A DNA stretch of 64,000 nucleotides from Maribacter aquivivus. Its GTDB lineage: Bacteria; Bacteroidota; Bacteroidia; Flavobacteriales; Flavobacteriaceae. Below the pieces are notes generated by a model. It did no database searches. It saw only the letters and a list, made by a program, of their open reading frames with translations, and was not told where the DNA came from. Positions 15,572 to 25,429 of the stretch are shown piece after piece (the first letter of the stretch is position 1; each line of letters opens with the position of its first letter). The translations under genes and the position numbers were made by a program. Where the stretch lies: the NCBI RefSeq assembly GCF_900142175.1, contig NZ_FQZX01000003.1, forward strand, positions 226,089 through 290,088, in the 5' to 3' direction.

Positions 15572-16528
15572 ATGTCAAAGAATACTATTTACGAAACAGA
15601 ATTTAATTTTCCAGGTCAAAAAAATGTCTATAAAGGCAAAGTTAGATCTGTTTATACTTTAGAAAATGATATGCTAGTCATGGTGGCTACAGATAGGTTG
15701 TCTGCTTTTGATGTGGTTATGCCAAAAGGTATACCTTATAAAGGTCAAATTTTAAACCAGATTGCAACGCAAATGATGGCTTCTACCGAAGATATTGTGC
15801 CCAATTGGTTGACTGCTACTCCTGATCCAAATGTGGCTGTTGGTGTAGCTTGCGAGCCATTTAAAATTGAAATGGTCATTCGTGGGTATTTATCTGGTCA
15901 TGCAGCTAGAGAATATAAACTAGGCAAAAGAATACTTTGTGGCGTTGCAATGCCAGACGGAATGAAGGAGAATGATAAATTCCCGAGTCCGATTATTACT
16001 CCTGCAACTAAGGCAGAAATGGGAGATCATGATGAAGATATTTCTAAAGAAGATATTTTAAGTAAAAGAATAGTTTCTGCGGATGATTATGCTGTATTGG
16101 AAAAGTACACTTACGCACTTTTTCAAAGAGGTACAGAAATCGCTGCCGATAGAGGATTGATTTTGGTAGATACGAAATATGAATTTGGAAAAACAAAAGA
16201 GGGTAAAATCGTTCTGATTGATGAGATACACACTCCTGATTCTTCAAGATATTTTTATTCTGACGGATATCAACAAAGGCAAGATGCTAACGAACCTCAA
16301 AAGCAACTTTCTAAGGAGTTTGTTAGGCAGTGGTTGATTGCTAATGACTTTCAAGGCTTAGAAGGGCAAACCGTACCTGAAATGACAGATGAGTATATAG
16401 AATCTGTTTCTGAGCGCTACATTGAACTTTACGAGCACATTACCGGTGAACCTTTTGTAAAGGCTGATACTACACATATTAATGATCGTATCAATAGAAA
16501 TGTATTGAATTATTTAGAGAGTCTATAA
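15572..16528 (+). CDS. purC: Phosphoribosylaminoimidazole-succinocarboxamide synthase
   Basis: A 318-residue SAICAR synthetase that joins aspartate to CAIR with ATP in purine synthesis. Recognisable motifs are Lys-Gly-Lys-Val-Arg-Ser-Val-Tyr (ATP-binding), [30 protein letters not shown] and a Glu-Phe-Val-Arg-Gln-Trp-Leu element. It follows phoH by 8 bases. It converges on the exonuclease gene with only 2 bases between stops and no terminator. Confidence 0.97.
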   Translation: MSKNTIYETEFNFPGQKNVYKGKVRSVYTLENDMLVMVATDRLSAFDVVMPKGIPYKGQILNQIATQMMASTEDIVPNWLTATPDPNVAVGVACEPFKIEMVIRGYLSGHAAREYKLGKRILCGVAMPDGMKENDKFPSPIITPATKAEMGDHDEDISKEDILSKRIVSADDYAVLEKYTYALFQRGTEIAADRGLILVDTKYEFGKTKEGKIVLIDEIHTPDSSRYFYSDGYQQRQDANEPQKQLSKEFVRQWLIANDFQGLEGQTVPEMTDEYIESVSERYIELYEHITGEPFVKADTTHINDRINRNVLNYLESL

Positions 16529-16530
16529 CG

Positions 16531-17187
16531 CTATCTAAGTAAATATTTAAGCGAGAAATTTTTCTTTTCCTTTAAGCGAGAAATGATTTTTAAAAAGGCG
16601 ACTGCTGTAATATAGGCGTCGCCTAACGCTGTATGCCTATCTTTTCTAGAAATAGAAAATTTTTCAGCAAGTTCATCTAATGTATAATTAGATTTTGGTT
16701 GCACTAAGTAAGATTTGATCAGCGTTTTTTTATAGATAACCCCTGTATCTAATACTGTGTTTTTTAGTTTAGGTAAATCATTTCTTTCCAAAGCGGTGTT
16801 GAGCATTCCCATATCAAAGCCAGCATGGTGTGCCACTATGATGGCATTGCCAACATAGTCAAGAAATTTCACTAACGCCAAAACTTCACTTATACATTCT
16901 CGTTGCCCGTTTTTTAAGAGTCCGTGAACATGAACAGTTTCTTTATTAAACTTTTCTTGTTCTAAATAAATATCAAAAACCTCCTGTACGGAAATGCTTT
17001 CTTTTTTGATTTTTACAGCCCCAATTGATAGTATGCGGTCATCTTCAAAACTGAAACCTGTTGTCTCCGTATCTAATACTACAAATATTAAATCATTGAA
17101 ATCTTTACTCGGAGACTCTTTAAAAAGGGAGGCGTATTTTATCCAGTAATCTGGTAGATTTTTAGGTGTTTTTTTGAATAATCCCAT
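16531..17187 (-). CDS. 3'-5' exonuclease, DnaQ/DEDDh type
   Basis: A 218-residue exonuclease of the proofreading type. ExoI is Val-Leu-Asp-Thr-Glu-Thr-Thr-Gly (about residues 36-43), ExoII is His-His-Ala-Gly-Phe-Asp, and ExoIII is His-Thr-Ala-Leu-Gly-Asp-Ala-Tyr. Together these give the full DEDDh set. Its ATG overlaps the stop of the upstream cNMP/CBS/DUF294 gene by one base (TAATG), so the two are translationally coupled. This pairing is known from other bacteria, where the DUF294 gene lies next to a DnaQ-like nuclease. The substrate and purpose are unknown; it is not the polymerase epsilon subunit by context. Confidence 0.9.
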   Translation of the reverse strand: MGLFKKTPKNLPDYWIKYASLFKESPSKDFNDLIFVVLDTETTGFSFEDDRILSIGAVKIKKESISVQEVFDIYLEQEKFNKETVHVHGLLKNGQRECISEVLALVKFLDYVGNAIIVAHHAGFDMGMLNTALERNDLPKLKNTVLDTGVIYKKTLIKSYLVQPKSNYTLDELAEKFSISRKDRHTALGDAYITAVAFLKIISRLKEKKNFSLKYLLR

Positions 17188-19106
17188 TACCCTAAAAAAT
17201 TAGTGACCTTAAAGCGAAGTGTGATCAATTCTTGAATTTCTTTAATTGCTTTAAAGGTGCGCTTTAATTTCATTTTTTCTTGTTTGCTTAATTGTTCTAG
17301 TTTAATAAATCGTCCAGAATCATGATTAGCCAACCCTTGTCTTGTTCTAAATTTTAATAATGCCTTGGTGGCATAAGAGCACGCCAAGTATAATTCTTGG
17401 TTGTTAGGTTCAAGTTCTGCTAATTTCTCATAACGTTCCCAAGTGTTACTGATTGCTTTTACGGAATGCGATAGTATTAAAACTCGGGCAGCATCTATCA
17501 AGGGTCTTAATGCTCTGCTTTTTAAATCGAAAAAATCTTTGTGTTGCCCGTCTTGTTCTACAACAAATTTTCTAAAGAAACCTGTTGGTGACGGACTCTG
17601 TAATGCGCCATTTGCCAAATGCACTAAGAAAATAGGGTAATTCTGAACGGTTCTAAATATATGGTCAGACATGTTATCTAGCAAACTACGCTCACCAAAT
17701 GCTAAACTATAATCGAAAAATATGGAGGACATCAATACCTCGTTCGGTCCTGGGTTACCAATCCAGTAAGATAGTTTGTTTTTCCATTCCTCTAGACTTA
17801 GGCACCATTTAGGGTTAGAAGCCATCATATCTGCTGGGCAGTATTCGTATCCTATAGTATGTAACCCTTTGGTTATAAGTTTTGAGAGTTCTAAAAAGTA
17901 AGTGGTCGTTTTTGGCAAATCTTCTTCTGGTACATCTTCAAATACTAAGGCATTATCTTGGTCTGTATGTAAGAGTTGCTCACTTCTACCTTGACTGCCT
18001 AAAGCCAGCCATGCAAATTTTACAGGTGGGGGGGTATCCATTTTAGCAAGTGAAATTTCTACTACTTGTTTAATACATGTGTCATTCAGTTCAGAAATTA
18101 TTTTTGCAATTAAGCCTAATGGAATGTTTTGTTCCAAATACCCAGTTAAGAGTACCATCACGCTCTTTCTAATCTGCTTTATTTTTTTGATTTTAGAAGT
18201 ACGTTTAATCGCTTTCACCAATACTGCAGGGTTATCACCTAAGGATACCATAACGTCATGTTTAGATAAAATACCTAATGCAGAAGAATTTGGGGTACCA
18301 TCTTTTGTAATAACCAAATGGCTGATGTTACTTTTCATCATGGCCATTTGTGCCTGTGTAATCGTTAGGTTCTTTGGGTAGGTTATAACTGGAGTTGTCA
18401 TTATTGATTTCACCGAAGCAGTTATAGGTTGCTCTCCAGATATTACTTTGTTTCTAAAATCTTTATCTGTTATAATACCAACTGGTAAATCTTTGCTAGT
18501 GATAAGTATGGATCCAATTTTCTTTTGAGACATGATGTCAGCAGCCTTTTTTATAGTGGTTCTTGTAGAACAGGTCACTAATTTTTTTGAATAGCTGGCT
18601 AATTGTAAGTCTGGTAATACGACCTCTTTATTAATTTCTTCTTCACCTTCGTGATCAAAGAGTTGTCCTTTTTGATTTTTAGCGTACGGATTACGGGTGT
18701 TGGAGGCAAAACTCTCCATAAGAAAAATAGTTACTTCTTCGTTCTGCTTTGCAATAGGTTTAAAAATGTCAATAGGAATTCCGTAAAGTATAGATTCTTC
18801 GTGCGCCCTAGCTTCTAGTTTGTAATTTTCATTGGCAAAAAGTGGTCGTAGTCCAAATATGTCGCCTTCATCGCAATAGTCAAGAATATTAGAATTAGCA
18901 GGATTGTTTAATGTTACCGCTCCTTTATGAACTAAATAGAAATGAGAATGCTGAGGTTCGTCTACCTTAAAAATTACACTGTTCTTTTCCTTATAAACAA
19001 TAAGTACTTGTTCAGCTAACTGAAATAACGATTTGCTATCAAGAACATTAAAAGGAGGGTAGTTTTTAATAAAATCGGCTACCCTTTCAGAAATCAGATT
19101 TTTCAT
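17187..19106 (-). CDS. cNMP-binding / CBS-pair / DUF294 nucleotidyltransferase-like protein
   Basis: A 639-residue soluble signalling protein. A cyclic-nucleotide-binding fold lies at about residues 15-125, two CBS domains at about 170-290, a nucleotidyltransferase-like domain (DUF294) with Gly-Ser-Gln-Gly-Arg-Ser-Glu (370-376) and Asp382-x-Asp384, and a helical C-terminal DUF294 domain at about 490-630. CBS pairs usually sense adenine nucleotides. The Gly-Ser/Asp-x-Asp motif is that of GlnD-type uridylyltransferases, so it may transfer nucleotides to a protein. No target is known. It is coupled to the downstream exonuclease gene. Confidence 0.88.
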   Translation of the reverse strand: MKNLISERVADFIKNYPPFNVLDSKSLFQLAEQVLIVYKEKNSVIFKVDEPQHSHFYLVHKGAVTLNNPANSNILDYCDEGDIFGLRPLFANENYKLEARAHEESILYGIPIDIFKPIAKQNEEVTIFLMESFASNTRNPYAKNQKGQLFDHEGEEEINKEVVLPDLQLASYSKKLVTCSTRTTIKKAADIMSQKKIGSILITSKDLPVGIITDKDFRNKVISGEQPITASVKSIMTTPVITYPKNLTITQAQMAMMKSNISHLVITKDGTPNSSALGILSKHDVMVSLGDNPAVLVKAIKRTSKIKKIKQIRKSVMVLLTGYLEQNIPLGLIAKIISELNDTCIKQVVEISLAKMDTPPPVKFAWLALGSQGRSEQLLHTDQDNALVFEDVPEEDLPKTTTYFLELSKLITKGLHTIGYEYCPADMMASNPKWCLSLEEWKNKLSYWIGNPGPNEVLMSSIFFDYSLAFGERSLLDNMSDHIFRTVQNYPIFLVHLANGALQSPSPTGFFRKFVVEQDGQHKDFFDLKSRALRPLIDAARVLILSHSVKAISNTWERYEKLAELEPNNQELYLACSYATKALLKFRTRQGLANHDSGRFIKLEQLSKQEKMKLKRTFKAIKEIQELITLRFKVTNFLG

Positions 19107-19195
19107 AAATTAAAGTTAGCTGAATATCGCCTTATAAAAAAAGGACATCCATTTATACAACTACAAATTAAAAGGAACTTCTTTTTGAAACAGAT

Positions 19196-20626
19196 TTAAC
19201 AATCACTCAAGAAAACACCAACAGCCAATCCGCCTTCAGAGGTTTCTTTATATTTAGAACTCATGTCTTTTGCAGTTTCCCACATGGTCTGTACCACCTT
19301 GTCCAAAGGAACTTTCGCTGCAGATGGGTCAGAACCCAAAGCAAGCTCAGCTGCATTAATAGCTTTTATGGCACCCATAGAGTTTCGTTCTATACAAGGT
19401 ATTTGAACCAAACCTCCAATAGGATCGCAGGTGAGTCCTAGATGATGTTCCATAGCAATTTCTGCTGCCATAAGTACCTGTTCTGGTGTTCCACCTAATA
19501 GTTCAGTAAGTGCACCTGCAGCCATAGCTGATGATACGCCTATTTCTGCTTGACAACCACCCATGGCTGCCGATATGGTAGCTCCCTTTTTAAAGATACT
19601 TCCTATTTCCCCAGCAACTAATAAAAATTGTTTTACATGTTCAAAATTACCTGCATGGTTTTCAATGACCATATAATACATTAATACAGCAGGTATTACT
19701 CCCGCGCTACCGTTTGTAGGTGCGGTAACCACACGACCTAAAGATGCGTTTACTTCATTTACACTTAATGCAAAACAACTTACCCATTGCAATATTTGAC
19801 GAAATTTTACTTCTGTCTGTCGTATGGTCTGTAACCATTCTTGGGGTGTAGCGTAGAGCAGGTCACTTTTTAACTTGTTGTGCATTTCAAAAGCACGACG
19901 TTTTACATTTAATCCGCCAGGTAATATACCTTCTGTGTGGCATCCGGTATACATGCATTCTAACATCGTAGACCAAATACGATTTAGTTCATAATCGATC
20001 TTCTCATCATCTCGTAAGGATTTTTCATTTTGTAATACCAGTTCAGATATTTTTAATCCTTCCTTATTACAAAAATCAAGTAACTCAGTTCCTTTCTGCA
20101 CCGGAAAAGGAAACTTATTGAACATATCAACTTTGCGCTTGGCATTTTTTCGCTCCTCGCTAACAACGAAACCGCCACCTATAGAGTAGTATGTTTTTGA
20201 AATTATTCTACCAGATTTTAATTTTGCCTTAAACTTTAATCCGTTGGCATGAAAAGGTAAAAATTCTCTATTGAATATAATATGCTGTTTTGGGTTGAAG
20301 GTAATTTTGTACTTACCATCTAAATGCAAAACATGTTCTTTTTTTATTTTATTAATTAATGGGTCAATAGTTTCAATTGGTACTAATTCTGGATCGGCAC
20401 CTAATAAACCTAACATAACGGCATAGTCAGTGGCATGACCTTTACCTGTTAGTGATAATGAACCATATAAGTGTACTTGAACTTCTTCAACTTTTTCGAG
20501 ATTGTTTTTCGAGTTTAAACGAGCCAACCATCTTTCAGCAGCGCGCCATGGTCCGAGCGTGTGGGAACTTGAAGGACCTACGCCAATTTTTAGCATATCG
20601 AAAACACTGATACTTTCTATTTCCAA
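19196..20626 (-). CDS. sdaA: L-serine ammonia-lyase (iron-sulfur serine dehydratase)
   Basis: A 476-residue single-chain enzyme turning L-serine into pyruvate and ammonia. The beta domain comes first (residues 1-~160, with [10 protein letters not shown]), then the catalytic alpha domain. Cluster-ligand candidates are the cysteines in Gly-Gly-Cys-Gln-Ala-Glu, Cys-Asp-Pro-Ile-Gly-Gly and Ile-Pro-Cys-Ile-Glu-Arg-Asn. The protein ends in Ser-Asp-Cys; in the characterised Legionella enzyme the terminal Cys caps the cluster. It stands alone between genes of the opposite strand or other function. Confidence 0.95.
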   Translation of the reverse strand: MEIESISVFDMLKIGVGPSSSHTLGPWRAAERWLARLNSKNNLEKVEEVQVHLYGSLSLTGKGHATDYAVMLGLLGADPELVPIETIDPLINKIKKEHVLHLDGKYKITFNPKQHIIFNREFLPFHANGLKFKAKLKSGRIISKTYYSIGGGFVVSEERKNAKRKVDMFNKFPFPVQKGTELLDFCNKEGLKISELVLQNEKSLRDDEKIDYELNRIWSTMLECMYTGCHTEGILPGGLNVKRRAFEMHNKLKSDLLYATPQEWLQTIRQTEVKFRQILQWVSCFALSVNEVNASLGRVVTAPTNGSAGVIPAVLMYYMVIENHAGNFEHVKQFLLVAGEIGSIFKKGATISAAMGGCQAEIGVSSAMAAGALTELLGGTPEQVLMAAEIAMEHHLGLTCDPIGGLVQIPCIERNSMGAIKAINAAELALGSDPSAAKVPLDKVVQTMWETAKDMSSKYKETSEGGLAVGVFLSDC

Positions 20627-20806
20627 ATCAATCTTATTTTAAGGCTAAGGTACAATGTTTCATACACCTATTAACTATACTAAAATGGCATAATTTTTAA
20701 CGGTAGATGACGATTAATGACATCATGTCAGTTTTTCTTGCTTGGCATATTGTTTGTCAATTACTAATCGATTGTAAAATAAAGCACTTAATTTAAAACA
20801 TATAAA

Positions 20807-22708
20807 ATGAGTAAGATTATAGGAATAGATTTGGGTACTACCAACTCCTGTGTTTCTGTTATGGAAGGTAACGAGCCAGTAGTAATTCCGAATGCAGAAG
20901 GAAAAAGAACAACACCATCAGTGATTGCTTTCGTTGAAGGTGGTGAGATCAAGGTAGGTGACCCAGCAAAAAGACAAGCTGTTACTAACCCAGAAAAAAC
21001 CATTTATTCTATTAAAAGGTTTATGGGTAACAAATATTCAGAGTCAAGTAAAGAAGCTGAAAGAGTACCTTATAAGGTAGTAAAAGGTGATAATGATACA
21101 CCTAGAGTTGATATAGACGGTCGTTTATATTCTCCACAAGAATTATCTGCAATGATTCTTCAGAAAATGAAGAAAACTGCAGAAGATTATTTAGGTCAAG
21201 AAGTTACTCGTGCTGTAATTACTGTACCTGCATACTTTAATGATGCGCAAAGACAAGCTACAAAAGAAGCTGGTGAAATTGCAGGTTTAACTGTAGAGCG
21301 TATTATCAACGAGCCAACTGCTGCGTCTTTAGCGTACGGTATGGACAAAAAAGATACGGAACAAAAAATAGTAGTATTTGATTTTGGTGGTGGTACACAT
21401 GATGTATCTATCTTAGAATTAGGTGATGGTGTTTTTGAAGTATTAGCTACTGATGGTGATACTCACTTAGGTGGTGATGACGTTGATCAAAAAATTATTG
21501 ATTGGTTGGCTGATGAGTTCAAGTCTGAAGAAGATATGGACCTTAGAAAAGATGCAATGGCGTTACAACGTTTACGTGAAGCTGCAGAAAAAGCTAAGAT
21601 TGAATTATCATCTTCTGCACAAACAGAAATCAATTTACCGTATGTTACAGCTACTGCTTCTGGACCTAAGCACTTAGTAAGAACTTTGACAAGATCAAAA
21701 TTTGAGCAGTTAATTGCTGACTTGGTAAAAAGAACTATTGAGCCATGTGCTAGTGCAATGAAAGCAGCAGGTTTAAAAAATAGTGATATTGACGAAATTA
21801 TCTTAGTTGGTGGTTCTACAAGAATACCTGCAGTACAAGAGGCTGTTGAGAAATTCTTTGGTAAGAAGCCTTCTAAAGGAGTTAACCCAGATGAGGTTGT
21901 AGCGGTAGGTGCTGCAATACAAGGTGGTGTTTTAACAGGTGATGTAAAAGACGTATTGTTATTAGATGTTACTCCGCTTTCTTTAGGTATAGAAACTATG
22001 GGTGGTGTAATGACAAAATTAATAGAGTCTAACACTACTATTCCTACTAAGAAATCGCAAGTATTCTCTACTGCATCTGACAATCAGCCATCAGTTGAGA
22101 TTCACGTATTACAAGGTGAAAGACCAATGGCACCTGACAATAAAACAATTGGACGTTTTCATTTAGATGGTCTTCCACCAGCACAAAGAGGAACACCTCA
22201 AATTGAAGTAACTTTTGATATTGATGCTAACGGTATCATTAAGGTTTCTGCAACTGATAAGGCAACGAACAAAACTCAGGATATTCGTATTGAAGCTTCT
22301 TCTGGTTTAACTGAAGAAGAAATCAAGAAGATGAAAGCTGAAGCTGAAGCAAATGCTGAATCTGATAAAAAAGCGAAAGAAACTGCAGATAAGTTGAACG
22401 AAGCAGACGGAATGATTTTCCAAACTGAATCTCAACTTAAAGAATTTGGAGATAAATTATCTGACGATAAGAAAAAACCAATTGAAGATGCTTTGGCAGA
22501 ATTAAAAGCTGCATTTGAAACTAAAGATTTGGCTGTTATTGCACCTGCTTTAGATAAAATCAACGAAGCTTGGAAAGTTGCATCTGAAGAGATGTACAAA
22601 GCGCAAGCTGACGCACAAGGTGGTGCTGCTCAAGGAGAGCCAACTGCTGATGGTGGTGCTTCTGAGGGTGATAACGTTGAAGACGTTGACTTCGAAGAGG
22701 TTAAATAA
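20807..22708 (+). CDS. dnaK: Molecular chaperone DnaK (Hsp70)
   Basis: A 633-residue Hsp70. The ATPase domain starts [10 protein letters not shown], with phosphate loop Phe-Asp-Phe-Gly-Gly-Gly-Thr. The linker Asp-Val-Leu-Leu-Leu-Asp-Val-Thr-Pro precedes the substrate-binding domain, and the tail is acidic. One deviation is a His after Gly-Gly-Gly-Thr, where many members have Phe or Thr. grpE and dnaJ are not adjacent. No CIRCE-like inverted repeat is visible in the 180 bases upstream. A strong terminator follows. Confidence 0.97.
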   Translation: MSKIIGIDLGTTNSCVSVMEGNEPVVIPNAEGKRTTPSVIAFVEGGEIKVGDPAKRQAVTNPEKTIYSIKRFMGNKYSESSKEAERVPYKVVKGDNDTPRVDIDGRLYSPQELSAMILQKMKKTAEDYLGQEVTRAVITVPAYFNDAQRQATKEAGEIAGLTVERIINEPTAASLAYGMDKKDTEQKIVVFDFGGGTHDVSILELGDGVFEVLATDGDTHLGGDDVDQKIIDWLADEFKSEEDMDLRKDAMALQRLREAAEKAKIELSSSAQTEINLPYVTATASGPKHLVRTLTRSKFEQLIADLVKRTIEPCASAMKAAGLKNSDIDEIILVGGSTRIPAVQEAVEKFFGKKPSKGVNPDEVVAVGAAIQGGVLTGDVKDVLLLDVTPLSLGIETMGGVMTKLIESNTTIPTKKSQVFSTASDNQPSVEIHVLQGERPMAPDNKTIGRFHLDGLPPAQRGTPQIEVTFDIDANGIIKVSATDKATNKTQDIRIEASSGLTEEEIKKMKAEAEANAESDKKAKETADKLNEADGMIFQTESQLKEFGDKLSDDKKKPIEDALAELKAAFETKDLAVIAPALDKINEAWKVASEEMYKAQADAQGGAAQGEPTADGGASEGDNVEDVDFEEVK

Positions 22709-22729
22709 TATAACTTTAAGTTGTTATAG

Positions 22730-22757
22730 AAAAGGGACGGTATATACCGTCCCTTTT
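22730..22757 (+). terminator. Intrinsic terminator of dnaK
   Basis: A perfect 14-bp self-complementary stem, AAAAGGGACGGTAT with its complement, ending in a T run. Confidence 0.9.
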
Positions 22758-22798
22758 TACTTTTATATGATATTCTTTTATCCCTATTATTAATAAAG

Positions 22799-22806
22799 TA
22801 ATTTTG
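22799..22806 (+). promoter_or_regulatory. TAnnTTTG element 4 bases before the next start
   Basis: TAATTTTG is followed by CAGT and the ATG at 22811. The arrangement is the same as at 28806-28813 and, on the minus strand, 11209-11216. No clear -33 TTTG is seen. Confidence 0.35.
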
Positions 22807-22810
22807 CAGT

Positions 22811-23740
22811 ATGACTAAGAAATATCATTTTATTTTTTTAACGGTTTTTATAACAGCTTTTTCTATTGTAAGAGGACAAGAAATTCAAATCTTTACCCTT
22901 GAGGATTTTGACTTAATGGGAGATGTGAAATCTTGCTTGGTCAGTACTGATTATGGTAAAGAAGAATATGACTTTAATAAAAAGGGGTTCTTAACAAAGT
23001 CAGTTACGAGATACAATGACCAAGATTATGATGCTGTATATTACAAGTATAAAAATGACGATCTTTTAGAAAAGCGCTCAGAATCTTATAGAAATGGCGT
23101 TTTTGATGCAAGTACTTCTATTGCACATTTTTACGAAATTGACTCTACCGATAATTTAAAAATACAAGAACGTATTTTTTCATATGAAAAAGAGTTTTTA
23201 GATGAGTATATATATGGCTATGATGAGTTTGGTGATTTAATAAGCATTCAACGAATTAATAATAACGGTACAGATGTTACCCTTGTAGAGCACAAGAAGT
23301 TTAAAGGAGAGAACACTGTTACTTATCTATTGAATGATGCTCCTGTAAAATCTATTCGTACATCTACGCTAAAACCTATTAACAAGGCTGCTCAAAGAAT
23401 TGTTTTGACCAAAGAGTATTTAAATGGTGAAGAGAATGATGCGTTTGAAGAAGTGTATACCATGGATGGTAGATTAATGGCGCAACAAGAATTTGAATAT
23501 AATTCGAAATTGAAAAAATTTGAGCCCACCACACGTACTAGTTATGAATATGATGAAAAGGGTATGCTAATTTCTGAAATAGCAAAAAGAGGTGCTGGTA
23601 TTATTAAGAAAGAATATATTTATCAATACGATAATTCTGAAGTTGGTAATTGGATCAAACAGATTGTAACGCCTGACAATACTTATACTACTAGAAAAAT
23701 TACCTATTACCCCGCTGAAACTAAAGTTATTAAAGAGTAA
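22811..23740 (+). CDS. Secreted protein of unknown function with YD-like repeats
   Basis: A 309-residue protein with a signal peptide (residues 1-22, ending Val-Arg-Gly-Gln). The mature protein is built of repeated beta-hairpin units of the form Tyr-x-Tyr-(Asp/Lys)-x-x-(Gly/Asp)-x-Leu followed by polar strands, for example Tyr-Gly-Tyr-Asp-Glu-Phe-Gly-Asp-Leu and Tyr-Glu-Tyr-Asp-Glu-Lys-Gly-Met-Leu. This resembles short RHS/YD or MORN-like hairpin repeats. There is no catalytic motif. It is probably a periplasmic or surface protein; similar repeat proteins are frequent in Bacteroidota. It stands as a single-gene unit after dnaK, converging on the acetyltransferase gene. Confidence 0.7.
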   Translation: MTKKYHFIFLTVFITAFSIVRGQEIQIFTLEDFDLMGDVKSCLVSTDYGKEEYDFNKKGFLTKSVTRYNDQDYDAVYYKYKNDDLLEKRSESYRNGVFDASTSIAHFYEIDSTDNLKIQERIFSYEKEFLDEYIYGYDEFGDLISIQRINNNGTDVTLVEHKKFKGENTVTYLLNDAPVKSIRTSTLKPINKAAQRIVLTKEYLNGEENDAFEEVYTMDGRLMAQQEFEYNSKLKKFEPTTRTSYEYDEKGMLISEIAKRGAGIIKKEYIYQYDNSEVGNWIKQIVTPDNTYTTRKITYYPAETKVIKE

Positions 23741-23742
23741 CA

Positions 23743-24300
23743 CTATTTTTGATTGCTTAGCCATTCTTCTTTCAGAAGGCCGTAACAACAGGTATTTCTT
23801 TTAAAACCATTTAGCAAGTAAACATCTTTACGTAGCATACCTTCTAAGGTGCAGCCTAATTTTTCAACTGCTTTTCTTGATGCCATATTTCTTTCATCTA
23901 CACGGAATTCTACTTTTTCAAAATTCATAGTATTAAAAGCATATGCTAGCATCAATTTTTTCATTTGGGTGTTTAACCCGGTACCTTGAAATTCACGTCC
24001 GATCCAAGTAGAGCCAATATGTAGGACTTTGTTTTTTGAATTTATATGCATAAAACGGGTGCACCCTGCAAATGCGTTATTCTTTCTGTCATAAACAATA
24101 AAGGGTATACTAGTGCCAGCTTTTTGCTGTTCTAATGCAGTTTCCACATAGTTTTTTAAACTTGTAGGTGTTGCAATATCAGAAGGGGAGTATTGAACTA
24201 ATTTATCTTGTGATGCAATAGAAATAAGCTTTTCATAATTGTCTATTGTCAGCGGACTCAATATAACTCGTTCATTTTCTAAAGTTGGTGTGTTGTTCAT
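23743..24300 (-). CDS. GNAT family N-acetyltransferase (RimJ/RimL type)
   Basis: A 185-residue acetyl-CoA-dependent acetyltransferase. The order Leu-Glu-Asn-Glu-Arg-Val-Ile-Leu-x-Pro-Leu at the N-terminus, then Ile-Gly-x-Thr-Trp-Ile-Gly-x-x-x-Gln-Gly-Thr-Gly (acetyl-CoA loop) and Asn-Met-Ala-Ser-Arg-Lys-Ala-Val-Glu-Lys-Leu-Gly is typical of the RimJ/RimL subgroup. The substrate is not predictable. It overlaps the upstream esterase gene by 4 bases (ATGA), so both are expressed from one mRNA. Confidence 0.88.
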   Translation of the reverse strand: MNNTPTLENERVILSPLTIDNYEKLISIASQDKLVQYSPSDIATPTSLKNYVETALEQQKAGTSIPFIVYDRKNNAFAGCTRFMHINSKNKVLHIGSTWIGREFQGTGLNTQMKKLMLAYAFNTMNFEKVEFRVDERNMASRKAVEKLGCTLEGMLRKDVYLLNGFKRNTCCYGLLKEEWLSNQK

Positions 24301-24941
24301 TCTGCCAATTTATTTATAATTTCTTTTTTCACCTCGTGTCCGCCATCAAAACTTAAATATTGAATAGTATCGCCAAAAAGAATTTTAAGTTTGTTGTTCT
24401 CTTCTATTAATTTATCTGGAGTAAGATATTGATCCTTGTTTCCAAAAACCGAAACAATCTCAATATCCTTTTTTAAATGGGTAAAATCTGATTTTTTTAA
24501 TTCTGTGGGTACTCCGCCTGCATAAAGAATCAATTTTGAGCAGTTCAATTTAGAATAAGCTAAGTAACGTAAAGCTATAGAAATGCCTTGTGAAAATCCG
24601 AAGAAAACAATTTCAGAATTCGTTGGTAAGTTTTCATGTGCCATAACAGCATCTAAATAATTGTAAAGGTTAGCTGTTTCAAGTGCCGTGTTTTCTTTTG
24701 TTAACCAACTTGCGCCTACATGCTTATATTCATTTTTTAAATAGTATTTAGAAGGAGCTTGTGGGGCAATGATATAATTTTCATTCTTAGGTAACTCGTT
24801 GAAATATTTAAGAAAGAATCGACTTAAGAAGCCAATACCATGAAAAACAACCCAAACACGTTTTGTTTGACTAGTTAATTTATTTAAAGTCTCATAGGTA
24901 TTGGTAGTTTTATAAGTGACATTTTTTATTTGGTTCTCCAT
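24297..24941 (-). CDS. Alpha/beta hydrolase (carboxylesterase/phospholipase type)
   Basis: A 214-residue alpha/beta hydrolase without a signal peptide. The oxyanion region His-Gly-Ile-Gly (about residues 34-37), the nucleophile elbow Gly-Phe-Ser-Gln-Gly, an acid in Gly-Asn-Lys-Asp-Gln-Tyr and the final Gly-Gly-His-Glu-Val fit the small esterase family related to Pfam Abhydrolase_2. It is close to menaquinone genes but on the opposite strand and does not look like MenH. Its start is 64 bases from the divergent thioesterase gene. Confidence 0.8.
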   Translation of the reverse strand: MENQIKNVTYKTTNTYETLNKLTSQTKRVWVVFHGIGFLSRFFLKYFNELPKNENYIIAPQAPSKYYLKNEYKHVGASWLTKENTALETANLYNYLDAVMAHENLPTNSEIVFFGFSQGISIALRYLAYSKLNCSKLILYAGGVPTELKKSDFTHLKKDIEIVSVFGNKDQYLTPDKLIEENNKLKILFGDTIQYLSFDGGHEVKKEIINKLAE

Positions 24942-25005
24942 TAATCTATCATTTCGGTTCGGCTTTTCTGTTGGTAATGTAATGCTTAATTTTACAAAAA
25001 AAAGG

Positions 25006-25428
25006 ATGAACGACTACAAAGAAAAAATTCTGAAGATTTGTAACGAAACTTCTAAGAATACCTTGATGGAAACCTTAGATATTGAATACATAGATGTAGG
25101 AGAAGATTTTTTGTTAGCCAAAATGCCTGTAACACCTAAAGTACATCAGCCTGACGGTGTTTTACATGGTGGTGCAACGGCTGCATTGGCAGAAAGTGTA
25201 GGTAGCGCGGCATCTTACGTTTTTTTAGACGGTAATAAGTACTTTGTTAGAGGATTAGAAATCTCTGCAAATCATGTTAAAAGTGTAAAAGAAGGATTTG
25301 TTTTTGCAAGAGCCACAATCTTACATAAAGGTAGAACTACCCAATTATGGGAGATTAGAGTGACCAATGAAGATGATCAATTGGTTTCTCTTTGTAAATT
25401 AACCACTATTACATTACCTAAAGCATAA
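25006..25428 (+). CDS. PaaI-type hotdog thioesterase, likely DHNA-CoA thioesterase
   Basis: A 140-residue hotdog thioesterase. Motifs are Val-His-Gln-Pro-Asp-Gly-Val-Leu-His-Gly-Gly (active-site loop), then Ala-Leu-Ala-Glu-Ser-Val-Gly-Ser (catalytic Glu helix). This form, ending menaquinone ring synthesis by hydrolysing 1,4-dihydroxy-2-naphthoyl-CoA (MenI), is known in other bacteria. Placement 1 base before menF supports that role, but this is inference. The start was put at 25006 because the earlier codons do not match the family. Confidence 0.82.
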   Translation: MNDYKEKILKICNETSKNTLMETLDIEYIDVGEDFLLAKMPVTPKVHQPDGVLHGGATAALAESVGSAASYVFLDGNKYFVRGLEISANHVKSVKEGFVFARATILHKGRTTQLWEIRVTNEDDQLVSLCKLTTITLPKA

Positions 25429-25429
25429 T

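Noticed and set aside
20627..20806. CIRCE or other heat-shock operator before dnaK
   Set aside because: No inverted repeat of the CIRCE type or other clear operator is visible.
24297..24941. The alpha/beta hydrolase as MenH of the menaquinone pathway
   Set aside because: It is on the opposite strand with an esterase-like Gly-Phe-Ser-Gln-Gly elbow and lacks MenH-specific motifs; the pathway has no clear MenH here.
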